A DNA stretch of 43,065 bases from an uncultured Lachnospiraceae bacterium (GTDB lineage Bacteria > Bacillota > Clostridia > Lachnospirales > Lachnospiraceae), in assembly GCA_910587085.1 (NCBI GenBank), contig CAJUMC010000010.1:3596-46660 (forward strand), given 5' to 3'. The notes beneath the pieces are model-generated. The model worked only from the letters and a program-made list of their open reading frames with translations, was not told the DNA's origin and searched no databases. Below are positions 16,679 to 24,297 of this stretch, piece by piece (position 1 is the stretch's first letter; the number at the start of each line of letters is the position of its first letter). A program made the translations under genes and the position numbers.

Positions 16679-17287
16679 ATGATGGAACAAAATGTGATTT
16701 TTGAAAACAGAAAAATGGGTGCGGCGGAAGGCAGAGGCAGGGAATATGTGAAACCGGAAAGAAGAACGAAAACAGGAGAGGCTGCAGGTGAAGGGAACCG
16801 GATGAACCGGAAGGGGTTCGGGCTGACTACTGCCACGAGAGCACTTGTAATAGGCGTTGCGGTGATTATCGTGTGCGTTGTATGTTCACTGGCGCTCTAT
16901 ATGTCAAAACAGGGGAAGACGGCGATCAATACCGGGACAAACCAGTATAACAAGATGATGGAGGACTATCAGGAGCTGGACAGAGCGATGTACGACGGGC
17001 TGGAGGTAAGCGGAAATGAGGTCGGACTTCTGATTGAGCGGCTGGTATCGCAGAAGGAATATACAGCGGTGCGCGTAAAAACAAAGGCTTCGGATTTTGT
17101 ATGCTACAACTACTATTATGATGAGCAGAAAAACGCAATATCAAAGGAGGCGGAAGCAGGGTTTCTGCTGGCAACCACACAGGAGAAGGGGGCGGATCAT
17201 TATATCAATCCCCAGGCAGATTTTCTGGGAAGAGTAATCAAAAACGCAAACGGAACGATTATCTGTATTGATTTTGTCCAGCAGTAG
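16679..17287 (+). CDS. Prepilin-like protein A with KGFGLTTATR motif
   Basis: 202 residues; ATG 16679 follows GAGGAGG. A hydrophilic 45-residue leader precedes MNRKGFGLTTATRALVIG and one hydrophobic segment (about residues 50-75), then a soluble domain of about 125 residues. The KGF sequence followed by a hydrophobic helix resembles the KG/F processing site of type IV prepilins, although Glu+5 is absent. It shares this motif, the DGLEVSGNEV segment and the closing IKNANGTIICIDFVQ with the next gene, so the two are paralogues. An internal Met just before NRKGF could be an alternative start. Confidence 0.68.
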   Translation: MMEQNVIFENRKMGAAEGRGREYVKPERRTKTGEAAGEGNRMNRKGFGLTTATRALVIGVAVIIVCVVCSLALYMSKQGKTAINTGTNQYNKMMEDYQELDRAMYDGLEVSGNEVGLLIERLVSQKEYTAVRVKTKASDFVCYNYYYDEQKNAISKEAEAGFLLATTQEKGADHYINPQADFLGRVIKNANGTIICIDFVQQ

Positions 17288-17404
17288 TTAAGAGGACGGA
17301 CGGCGAAAAAGCTTTCGGGCAGGAGAGTTCCGCTGAAAACAGTCTGGATAGTTTGTCCTAGAAGCAGGACTGCAGACAAATAACAATAAGTACGGGGGAT
17401 GTGT

Positions 17405-17920
17405 ATGGATAAAACGGAGAAGGTCTCAAAAGGATTTGCATTGACGATGGCGACAAGATTTCTGACACTGGGTACAGCGACCATTATCAGCTGCCTTCTG
17501 ATATCTATGGCCATGGTTCAGTTTCGGCAGGCGAAAAGCATGGCGAATGTGGTTGGAGGGAGAATGACAGGCTTTGCCAGAATGCTGTCGGAGGAGGAAC
17601 TGACCGGGTATGAGGGAGCCAGGCTCAAGGGAAGCGATGTTGTTAACTTTTACCGCAGGTTTTTTCAGGCGGGGGATGCCGGGTTCGGAATGGTTGTGAT
17701 CAAGGAGGGACAGGAAATCCAGATTGATGCGGAAAACGGGCTGACTCAGCTTACGGAGGCTGAGCAGGCAGGATTCTGCAGGCCGGAGGAGACATACCTT
17801 TGCAGGGTGGTGAGAAATGCCAATGAAGTAACTCTGCGTGTGGAGTTTGTAAGGTGCAGAGAAATGTGCAGGTTGAAAGGGGAGGAGGGGAGAAATGGAA
17901 CAGATTTCCGACTTTATTGA
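17405..17920 (+). CDS. Prepilin-like protein B with KGFALTMATR motif
   Basis: 171 residues; ATG 17405 is six nt after GGGGG, whereas ATG 17399 abuts it. Layout: short basic leader, SKGFALTMATRFLTLGTATI, one TM (about 18-40), then a soluble domain. EGARLKGSDVVNFYRRF parallels DGLEVSGNEVGLLIERL of the previous gene, and CRVVRNANEVTLRVEFVR parallels its C-terminus. The pair looks like two structural subunits of one filament or pseudopilus. The 3' end overlaps the next small gene by 26 nt. Confidence 0.68.
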   Translation: MDKTEKVSKGFALTMATRFLTLGTATIISCLLISMAMVQFRQAKSMANVVGGRMTGFARMLSEEELTGYEGARLKGSDVVNFYRRFFQAGDAGFGMVVIKEGQEIQIDAENGLTQLTEAEQAGFCRPEETYLCRVVRNANEVTLRVEFVRCREMCRLKGEEGRNGTDFRLY

Positions 17921-18044
17921 GCTTTGTGTCGGAGGGATTCTGTTCTGTGCAGCTGTCTGGCTCTTATTTGCGCAGCTGCACAGAATACCTGACCCGGCGC
18001 CGTTTTTGCCGGAAACCGGTTTTGAGGTTCTTCATGTACAATAA
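17895..18044 (+). CDS. 49-residue single-TM peptide
   Basis: A short frame with a very strong ribosome binding site (GGAGGAGGGGAG, 17881-17892) and ATG 17895. It encodes one hydrophobic segment, FIELCVGGILFCAAVWLLFA (about residues 7-26), followed by a proline-rich tail. It overlaps the prepilin-like gene upstream (26 nt) and the protease-like gene downstream (11 nt), as expected for coupled translation. No family recognised; its size and single TM recall small Flp-type pilins or a protease-associated peptide, but there is no Flp motif. Confidence 0.65.
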   Translation: MEQISDFIELCVGGILFCAAVWLLFAQLHRIPDPAPFLPETGFEVLHVQ

Positions 18045-18591
18045 ACTGTTTTTGTTGGGGCTTCGCTGCATTGTCATGCTGTCTATCTCCTATTTTTTAT
18101 CCGCGCTTGTCCATGAATTCGGGCATCTGCTCGGAGCGGCAAAGCAAGGAGGATTTCTGCTTGTTCTCCGGGTAGGACGGCTGATTTTTCCGGGCGGAAA
18201 GAACAGACCGTGGCTGTGGAAGGGAAGAAAAGTAAGCGTATCTCCCGGATGCTGCGTTGTTCTCTGCAGCGGACGGGAAGGTTATATTGAGGCGGCAGCA
18301 GGAGGAAGCAGAGCTAATTTATATCTTTCCATGGCGTCCGTCTGCAGCGGCCTGTTCCTTTCTGCAGCCAAAATTCCGATGAACCAAAATATTTTTTTGC
18401 TTCAGGGACTGCTGGCGGCCGTTTCCCTTTTTATATCTCTTGTGAATTTTCTCCCGATAGAAGGAAGTGATGAAGCAGTAAAAAGAAGGTTGAAAAAAGA
18501 TGAGGGATATGCAGAAAAATTCCGTATACAGCAGGAAAAGTGTCTGGTGCTGCTGGAAAACGGGCTGTGGGAGGAGGTGTGTCTTGACTGA
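18034..18591 (+). CDS. M50-like intramembrane metalloprotease candidate (HEFGH)
   Basis: 185 residues; ATG 18034 overlaps the preceding small frame and has GAGG upstream. The first TM contains the zinc-protease motif HEXXH as H27-E28-F-G-H31 in SALVHEFGHLLGA, the arrangement seen in site-2 (M50) proteases. A later hydrophobic segment leads into NFLPIEGSD (residues 138-146), which sits where M50 enzymes have N-x-x-P-x-x-x-L-D-G; the aspartate may be the third zinc ligand. The protein is shorter than most M50 proteases and lacks a PDZ domain. Its place inside a pilus-like cluster that has no visible prepilin peptidase suggests it may process the prepilin-like proteins (inference). Confidence 0.72.
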   Translation: MYNKLFLLGLRCIVMLSISYFLSALVHEFGHLLGAAKQGGFLLVLRVGRLIFPGGKNRPWLWKGRKVSVSPGCCVVLCSGREGYIEAAAGGSRANLYLSMASVCSGLFLSAAKIPMNQNIFLLQGLLAAVSLFISLVNFLPIEGSDEAVKRRLKKDEGYAEKFRIQQEKCLVLLENGLWEEVCLD

Positions 18592-18630
18592 GTTTATCGG
18601 AAATGCTTTGCTGAGATGGAGGTGGATCGA

Positions 18631-19107
18631 ATGGAGGTACTCGGAAGATGGTTTGGCATTACGCTCTGTATATTGCAGCTGACTCTGGTGCCGGCAGCAG
18701 AGCTTCGAAAATACTGTATGAGAGAAGCAGAGGCATATCTAATTGATCTTACAGAGCAGTTTTACTGCAGAATTATGCGGGAGCGGCAAATATCAGCGGA
18801 AAGTCTGGAAGAGTATAAAAAGGCTTTTCACAAATTTTCCGGAGAATTTTCCTTTGAAATAAAGTTTGCAAGGAAATACTTTCTGCCCGTAAAAAAAGGA
18901 GAAAGCACCCCGGATGATTTTCCGCTGCACATTTATTATACGGGGCAGATTGAATATGAGTTAAGAGAAAACGGCCGAATTATGCTGAAGGAAGAAAATA
19001 TGTTTCAGGTATGCATCCGCAGGAAAAGGAATGCTGCATTACCGCCCGGCCTGTATGGCAAAGAGGAAAATAAAGTTATATATATCTGCGGAGGAGAACT
19101 TTTATGA
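18631..19107 (+). CDS. Signal-anchor protein resembling a minor pilin (first of three)
   Basis: 158 residues from ATG 18631, eight nt after GGAGGT; ATG 18616 is in frame but overlaps that site. One N-terminal hydrophobic segment (about residues 5-25) is followed by an amphipathic helix (AEAYLIDLTEQFYCRIM) and a domain probably outside the membrane ending in FQVCIRRKR. The layout matches TadE/TadF-like pseudopilins. It resembles the next gene product in the EAYLIDL/DEYIQLI helix and in the overall order of parts. Confidence 0.65.
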   Translation: MEVLGRWFGITLCILQLTLVPAAELRKYCMREAEAYLIDLTEQFYCRIMRERQISAESLEEYKKAFHKFSGEFSFEIKFARKYFLPVKKGESTPDDFPLHIYYTGQIEYELRENGRIMLKEENMFQVCIRRKRNAALPPGLYGKEENKVIYICGGELL

Positions 19108-19580
19108 AAGGACGATGTCTGGATCTTGTTGCCGCTCTGTTGCTTATGTTCTTTATTCCGGCCATAACGCTGCATGTAAAGGCCAGGGATAGAGAATTTG
19201 AAATTTGTGCCGCCCGCGCGGACGAATATATTCAGCTTATCCGAAGGCAGGGTTACTGCACAGCAGAGACCATCAGAGAACTGACCGGTACGGGCAGCGG
19301 AATTCTTGCCGAGGCAAAGCTTGTTCTGGAAGTGGCTTCCGGGCAAAACGGCTGGAAGTATGCTGCTTTGGAGGAAACAGAAATGATAAATTATCTTGGA
19401 GAGCAGGTCTATCCGTTTCATACGGGCGACCTGCTGAGATTTCAGATTACAATGCATTATGACGGTCTGGAGCGTTTTTATTTCGGGTTTTGTTTTTGGA
19501 AACTGGACGGAAGGCGGAGCATAAAGAGCGGTGCCATAAGGGATGGCCTGCTGGAGCGGCTGGCCGGAGGGGAGATATGA
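19104..19580 (+). CDS. Signal-anchor protein resembling a minor pilin (second of three)
   Basis: 158 residues; ATG 19104 overlaps the previous stop (TTATGA) and follows GGAGGAG. TM about residues 8-24, then a long helix with ADEYIQLIRRQGYCTAETI and an outer domain containing GDLLRFQITMHYDGLE. Same length and layout as the preceding gene product, so probably a paralogue. No family assigned. Confidence 0.65.
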   Translation: MKGRCLDLVAALLLMFFIPAITLHVKARDREFEICAARADEYIQLIRRQGYCTAETIRELTGTGSGILAEAKLVLEVASGQNGWKYAALEETEMINYLGEQVYPFHTGDLLRFQITMHYDGLERFYFGFCFWKLDGRRSIKSGAIRDGLLERLAGGEI

Positions 19581-20317
19581 AGCTTTATCATTTTTCAGCA
19601 GTTTTTTCGATTATTTTTCTGACTGTAATTTATTTGATTGCGTGGAGAGAAAATTGTGCAGGTAATTTAGAAAGAGAAAAAAGAATAATGGAGGCAGGAA
19701 TGGATCGGGCTGTTGATACGGCTGCGGGACAGCTTGCGGCATACTGCGACGGTATGCTGCATATCGATTGCGAGCAGGTGCTGGATTCATTTTTGAGTAC
19801 ATTATATGCAGGTTTTGGGGTGCTCGAGCATGCTTCGCTGCGGAAGCAGATTTTGGACAGAATAGCATTTTTTATAATAGTTTCGGAAAAGGAAATATAT
19901 ATTTGGATGCCTGAAAAACAGGGGTGCATAGTTCAGGAGCCGCCTGAAAAACAGAAGGATCGCGGAAACGGGCAGGACGGAAAACAGGGAACCCCGGATG
20001 AAAGCCAGGGCGGGGATAATGGAGATAGAGCTCAGAGCCGGGGAAGCTGGGACAGGATTTTATTTCCTGTCGGCGCGGCAATGGAGGAGCGGTCAAAAAT
20101 ACTTGAGCAGATCCTGAACACAGCGGCCGGTCAATATCAGGCAGGTAATGCGGGTGCAGAATTTATTTTCCGGCTCCCGTATCAGGATGCATGTCTGTGG
20201 CTTCGCGGAGTGGATGAACCCTGTGTTCTGGCACTCTGGCATGGGAAGCCGTATAAGCTAGGGGGAAAAGATTATTGGAGATATTTCTTTTCCGGAGCAG
20301 TCGTACATAAAAAGTAG
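19577..20317 (+). CDS. Signal-anchor protein resembling a minor pilin (third of three)
   Basis: 246 residues; ATG 19577 overlaps the previous stop in ATGA and follows GGAGGGGAG. One TM (about residues 7-24), a helical stalk with a pair of cysteines (YCDGMLHIDC), a hydrophilic low-complexity segment rich in Q, G, D and E (about 120-155), and a C-terminal domain of about 85 residues. It is the largest of the three similar proteins and the last gene before the 600-bp non-coding block. No known family. Confidence 0.65.
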   Translation: MKLYHFSAVFSIIFLTVIYLIAWRENCAGNLEREKRIMEAGMDRAVDTAAGQLAAYCDGMLHIDCEQVLDSFLSTLYAGFGVLEHASLRKQILDRIAFFIIVSEKEIYIWMPEKQGCIVQEPPEKQKDRGNGQDGKQGTPDESQGGDNGDRAQSRGSWDRILFPVGAAMEERSKILEQILNTAAGQYQAGNAGAEFIFRLPYQDACLWLRGVDEPCVLALWHGKPYKLGGKDYWRYFFSGAVVHKK

Positions 20318-20329
20318 CTGGGAGTGCAG

Positions 20330-20456
20330 ATACTCGAATCGGAGTTACTGTTGACGGGATCTTAGGGCCAGAAGCACGGTAACTGAGGAAATGCGATTTA
20401 GACAGAAATCTATGAAAAGGAGGAAGTCCTAAACACGGACAAAACGATTCGAGTAT
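20330..20456 (+). ncRNA. Candidate 127-nt structured RNA, multibranch fold
   Basis: A perfect 12-bp stem (20330-20341 with 20445-20456) closes a domain with three further hairpins: nine bp 20343-20351/20376-20384 with one G-U pair; five bp 20395-20399/20406-20410; four bp 20426-20429/20437-20440. Loops hold purine-rich runs. No T-tract follows, so it is not a plain terminator. I do not recognise a known riboswitch or other RNA class. It begins 12 nt after a stop codon and would sit in the cluster transcript upstream of the large exported protein gene. It could be a cis-regulatory element or a separate RNA. Confidence 0.62.
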
Positions 20457-20636
20457 TTCACATAAAGACTTCACACAAAAAAGCAGGAAGGGGGTGAAAA
20501 AATATAAGTTTTAGTGCGGGCAGCCGGTAAAACAGCAGGAAAGAGGGGAGGAAAAGCAGACCGGACCGGCTGAACCGGACAGAAAACAGAAAAGCCATGA
20601 AAGATGGTTGGGGAGCTTGGAAGAAAAATTAAAAAA
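20457..20636 (+). other. Non-coding purine-rich spacer
   Basis: No gene or clear hairpin between the candidate RNA and the repeat array. The plus strand is rich in A and G, with several GGAGG-like runs that are not followed by sensible frames. Confidence 0.45.
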
Positions 20637-20843
20637 GAAAGTTGAAAGAAGCTGAAGGAGGGAATGAAAAGCAGCTTAAAAGAAATCCGAAAGCAGCTAA
20701 GGAAGAAAGCGGAAAGGAAGCAAGAAAGAAATCCGAAAGCAGCCAAGAAAGAAAGCGGAAAGCAGCCAAAGAGGAAATCCGAAAGAAACCAAAGAAAGAA
20801 GCGGAAAGCAGTTCAAAGAGGAATCCGAAGAAGCTCAAAAGAA
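20637..20843 (+). repeat. Nine tandem 23-bp purine-rich repeats
   Basis: Degenerate 23-bp units begin at 20637, 20660, 20683, 20706, 20729, 20752, 20775, 20798 and 20821. Units alternate between an AAATCCGAAAG type and an AAAGCGGAAAG type, giving a 46-bp higher-order period in the middle. The plus strand is almost wholly purine. Because 23 and 46 are not multiples of three, the repeats cannot encode a repeated peptide, so the open frames across them are by-products of composition. Confidence 0.85.
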
Positions 20844-20913
20844 AAAATGTGAATTACACAGAGTGAACGAAAAAAATTAAGTTAATGTGATAGAGGGGAG
20901 AAAAATAATATAA

Positions 20914-23900
20914 TTGAACTTTAAAAGAACTATTAGAATAACTGTATTTAAAATATCAAATTATTTTAAAATAAAATTTGTATTCTCAACTCTGCTTTTT
21001 CTGCTGTTCCTCGCTGCGGCGGATGGACATATGATTCGGGCAGCGGAAACACAGACAATTTCGGAGCAGTGTCAGATGGTATATTTTTCGGACGGAAGCT
21101 CTCTGCTGGTGGAAAGCATGCCCGGGGAGATAGTTATCACCGGAAGTCATGTGAAATCCAAAGCCCGAATATCTTATGAGACTACCGGTTTTATGATTAC
21201 ATTGGAACCGACGGGCGGAATGGTGGAGAATTATCCATATTCTTCTGCGCTGCTTCTGTCGAAAGAAGAAATTATAGAAAATGAGGTTACAACCAGCTAC
21301 CGGATTGACAGGAACAGTATTTTTGAGGGGGTGTTCGAGCTATATTGCAGGAGGGAGACAGGGAAAAGTGAGGAAGAGCTCAGACAGAATTTTCTGCAGG
21401 AAATTAATCAGAACCATGGAATTGATTTTTATCTGCACAATGAATTCTGTGTGATTCGAAGGGAGGGCGGTTCAGGAAGCAAAGTTCTTGAACGTTCCCG
21501 TTCCTACCGTAATCTTGGTACGCCCGTCGGAGAAAATCCGAAAAAGGAAGGAATATGGAATGCGGTAATGGATCTTTATGGTGTGGAATGGGCTGAGCCA
21601 ACAAAGAAAAAGCTGGCAGAATATTATGATATTCATTTGAGGCTGTATATGTCTCCATGCAGTGTGGATATTATTCTGGCCGATGAAAGCGGGAATATGC
21701 TTGCCTGTATTGCAAAAGATGCTCCCAGTGCGCAGTATGCTGCGTTCTGCCGGAAAATACCGGAGGAATACCGCGGAGATATTATTCTGGAAGACGGTCT
21801 GTATCGGCTGACAGAGAGAAGTATCAGAAAAAGTTATGTATGCTATGGGGAGGAACAGAGAAAGGAGCAGATGTATTCTATGGATGCAGCCAAAGGGCTG
21901 AGAATCCGGCTTGGAAACGGTGAACTGGAATTTCATCATCTTCATGCTGAAAAAGCAGCAGTATATCTTATCTGTGAAAAACTGGAAAAACCGGAGCCGG
22001 AAAAACCGTCCGGGCAGGAAACAGAAACCGGATTGCGGATAACCCTGTTTGATGCGGAGCCCGAGATGAGGATAGCGGCATGGGATAAGGATAACCCGCT
22101 GTTTTATGCGGAGCGGAGCAGTCATGGAATTCCGGTAAATGAATATTTGTATGCCGAAGCAAACGTACCGGATTTTCTGCTGGAAGCTGAATTTGTGCAG
22201 AAGGAAGGCGAACTCCTGGTTTCCGTACCGGTCAGCCGGACATACATACTTGAGTGGCGCGAAAAAACAGGTGAGAAGGACGGAGAGGCTGTCTATGAGG
22301 AGTTTTCGGATGTGATCACCCGGCGGAGCTACGTTACGGTGAAGCGCAGATACCGCTATACCGAGCTGGTCAGCCTGGAATACTATCTGCTGTCGGAGGT
22401 GCATTTTGGCAGCAGTGTATTTGAAGACGGAGAGGTTGTATGGCGAGATGAAAACGATGGATCGGCAGGGGTATCCGGTCCCGGTCTGATTTCCTGGCAG
22501 CATTTTGAAGGAGAGCAGGAACATCTGAAGCAACCGCCGGAAATGGAAAACGGGATTGTGCTGGACACACTGCTGCTGTACAGCAGCGACGGAATGCCGG
22601 CGCTTCCGGAGGAGGATTTTGCATTCGAGGCGGAGCGAAGAATCGGGGAGCTCCTTGTGCGGGACGACCGGTTTGTTTTTGGCGGAACAGATTATCTTGC
22701 GGATGAATTCAGGGAATACAGCAGCGAAGCCGTTCCGATTTCGGAACTGCTGAAGGGAATTGTTCAGAAAAGACTGGAGGTCACAACCGAGAGGGAGAGG
22801 ATTCCCGAATACCTGCTGAACGGCTGTTATGAGAGCCGTGGAGAGGCAGTTTACACAAGGGCGGCATCCATGACAATGCAGCTTCCGGAAAAACTGATTT
22901 TTGAGCCCGACGAAATAAATTCGGTCTATATTCATACGCCGGTATATTGCAGTGCAATTCTGGAAGAGGATAATAAAAAATTCTGTCAGCTCGTTAATCC
23001 GTCGGAGGGAGTGGCTTTGCTGATCCCGGACGAGGAGGGAATTTCCGGAGATTTTATTGCAGCAGTATCCAATACGGGGTATCACAGCGGCAGAAAGGGA
23101 TACGGCACAAGAGATTTTGCGAAGGCAATGACGGAGGGATATTTTTACCTGGCGCAGGACGGGAAAGGAGTTTTCAGGAACGAAATAAAGTTTCCGTTTG
23201 ATGTATACCGGGATGTCGGAAGCAATTTCTGCAGGGAGGATGATATACTTTGTCCGGCAAATCAGTGGATTGCGATCGGAAGAGAACGGGTGCGGTTTTA
23301 TCTTCCGGTCTGGGCGCCGGAGGGAATTTTCGAGGTGCAGTTCCGGACGATTGCAGTGAACGGAACGGGGCGCGAGGATATGGTGCAGCCTCAGGCGAAT
23401 ACGCAGAGCTCAGCGTATGCGGCTTCGGATATCCGACGTGTTCAGATTTCCGGAAAACTCTACGGACTTCGGATAACGGATATCACGGACTATCCGCTCT
23501 GGGAGAATGTGTTCGGCCCCGGAAACAGGCCCGGAGATTATTCCGTCGGAACCTGCGACGAGTACGGCAGGGAAACAGAGCGTCATGCCGGGCAGACGCT
23601 GCCTGTCGGCCCCGGAAGCCATCCGCGCATTCAGAAGGCATGCTATAAGCCAGGATACGCGGTACGATTCGGAATAACCGTATCAGGGACAGAAATGCAG
23701 AAAAAAGGAGCCGGTGTAGAGATTATCCCAAAGTTCTACTATACAAATCCGGATGGCAGCGGAAGAGAGGAGGTCTCTTTGTATATGCTGCGGCGGCTGG
23801 CCGGAAGAGAATATCTTGTTAAAGCAGGAGATGAAACAGACAGAGAGCTCCGCGTAAATCCTGCGGACAGCGGATATCCGGGATATTCCTATGGGAAAAT

Positions 23901-24297
23901 CTGTATTATAAATGAAAGGCATTATACCGGTGAATGGGTTAGAGAACTGCAGTTTGAATACTCGCTTCCCCGTCGGCTGTTCGCGGTTTCGACTTTACAG
24001 GAATCGGAAATAACGGCAGCCGGACAGGGGATTGATTTTTCGGAAGCCTTCTGGAAGAGAGACGGATTCCTCATTGTAAATTTCGAAATTACAGGGCTGA
24101 CTGGAGACAAAAAATATCTGAGCTACGACAATTCATGGAATGCAGTTCATGGATACTGTAATATGTGGCTCATGGAAGCACAGATATGTGAAAAAAAGGA
24201 CAAAGAAACTGATTTCCGGCTTTGCCCCGGAGATGTTTTGATCATTCCGCTGGAAAGTTCTATCCGCAACGATTATATTGCCGGAGGTATTTACTGA
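20914..24297 (+). CDS. Very large exported protein of the pilus-like cluster (1127 residues)
   Basis: Starts at TTG 20914 with GAGGGGAG upstream. A basic N-terminus and hydrophobic segment (about residues 24-38, FVFSTLLFLLFLAAADG) form a signal peptide. The rest has no further TM, few cysteines, many tyrosines and beta-rich stretches, with paired blocks such as YVTVKRRYRYTELVSLEYYLL. No LPXTG motif, SLH domain or C-terminal anchor is seen. It ends in a domain with CNMWLMEAQIC and LCPGDVLIIPL. No family recognised. It is the likely secreted effector, adhesin or tip protein of the upstream machinery (inference). Its first 25 codons are markedly A+T-rich compared with the rest. Confidence 0.82.
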   Translation: MNFKRTIRITVFKISNYFKIKFVFSTLLFLLFLAAADGHMIRAAETQTISEQCQMVYFSDGSSLLVESMPGEIVITGSHVKSKARISYETTGFMITLEPTGGMVENYPYSSALLLSKEEIIENEVTTSYRIDRNSIFEGVFELYCRRETGKSEEELRQNFLQEINQNHGIDFYLHNEFCVIRREGGSGSKVLERSRSYRNLGTPVGENPKKEGIWNAVMDLYGVEWAEPTKKKLAEYYDIHLRLYMSPCSVDIILADESGNMLACIAKDAPSAQYAAFCRKIPEEYRGDIILEDGLYRLTERSIRKSYVCYGEEQRKEQMYSMDAAKGLRIRLGNGELEFHHLHAEKAAVYLICEKLEKPEPEKPSGQETETGLRITLFDAEPEMRIAAWDKDNPLFYAERSSHGIPVNEYLYAEANVPDFLLEAEFVQKEGELLVSVPVSRTYILEWREKTGEKDGEAVYEEFSDVITRRSYVTVKRRYRYTELVSLEYYLLSEVHFGSSVFEDGEVVWRDENDGSAGVSGPGLISWQHFEGEQEHLKQPPEMENGIVLDTLLLYSSDGMPALPEEDFAFEAERRIGELLVRDDRFVFGGTDYLADEFREYSSEAVPISELLKGIVQKRLEVTTERERIPEYLLNGCYESRGEAVYTRAASMTMQLPEKLIFEPDEINSVYIHTPVYCSAILEEDNKKFCQLVNPSEGVALLIPDEEGISGDFIAAVSNTGYHSGRKGYGTRDFAKAMTEGYFYLAQDGKGVFRNEIKFPFDVYRDVGSNFCREDDILCPANQWIAIGRERVRFYLPVWAPEGIFEVQFRTIAVNGTGREDMVQPQANTQSSAYAASDIRRVQISGKLYGLRITDITDYPLWENVFGPGNRPGDYSVGTCDEYGRETERHAGQTLPVGPGSHPRIQKACYKPGYAVRFGITVSGTEMQKKGAGVEIIPKFYYTNPDGSGREEVSLYMLRRLAGREYLVKAGDETDRELRVNPADSGYPGYSYGKICIINERHYTGEWVRELQFEYSLPRRLFAVSTLQESEITAAGQGIDFSEAFWKRDGFLIVNFEITGLTGDKKYLSYDNSWNAVHGYCNMWLMEAQICEKKDKETDFRLCPGDVLIIPLESSIRNDYIAGGIY

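Noticed and set aside
20330..20456. Interpretation as an intrinsic terminator or known riboswitch
   Set aside because: No T-run follows the closing stem, and the conserved loops of THF, SAM, TPP, FMN, cobalamin, lysine, glycine, c-di-GMP and ZTP riboswitches were not found.
20642..20866. Lysine/glutamate-rich open frames across the 23-bp repeats
   Set aside because: More than one plus-strand frame stays open because the strand is nearly all purine; the 23-bp period is not a multiple of three, so no repeated peptide is conserved.
21472..23085. 537-codon open frame antisense to the large exported protein gene
   Set aside because: No ribosome binding site or domain; the sense frame is supported by a signal peptide, ribosome binding site and cluster context.
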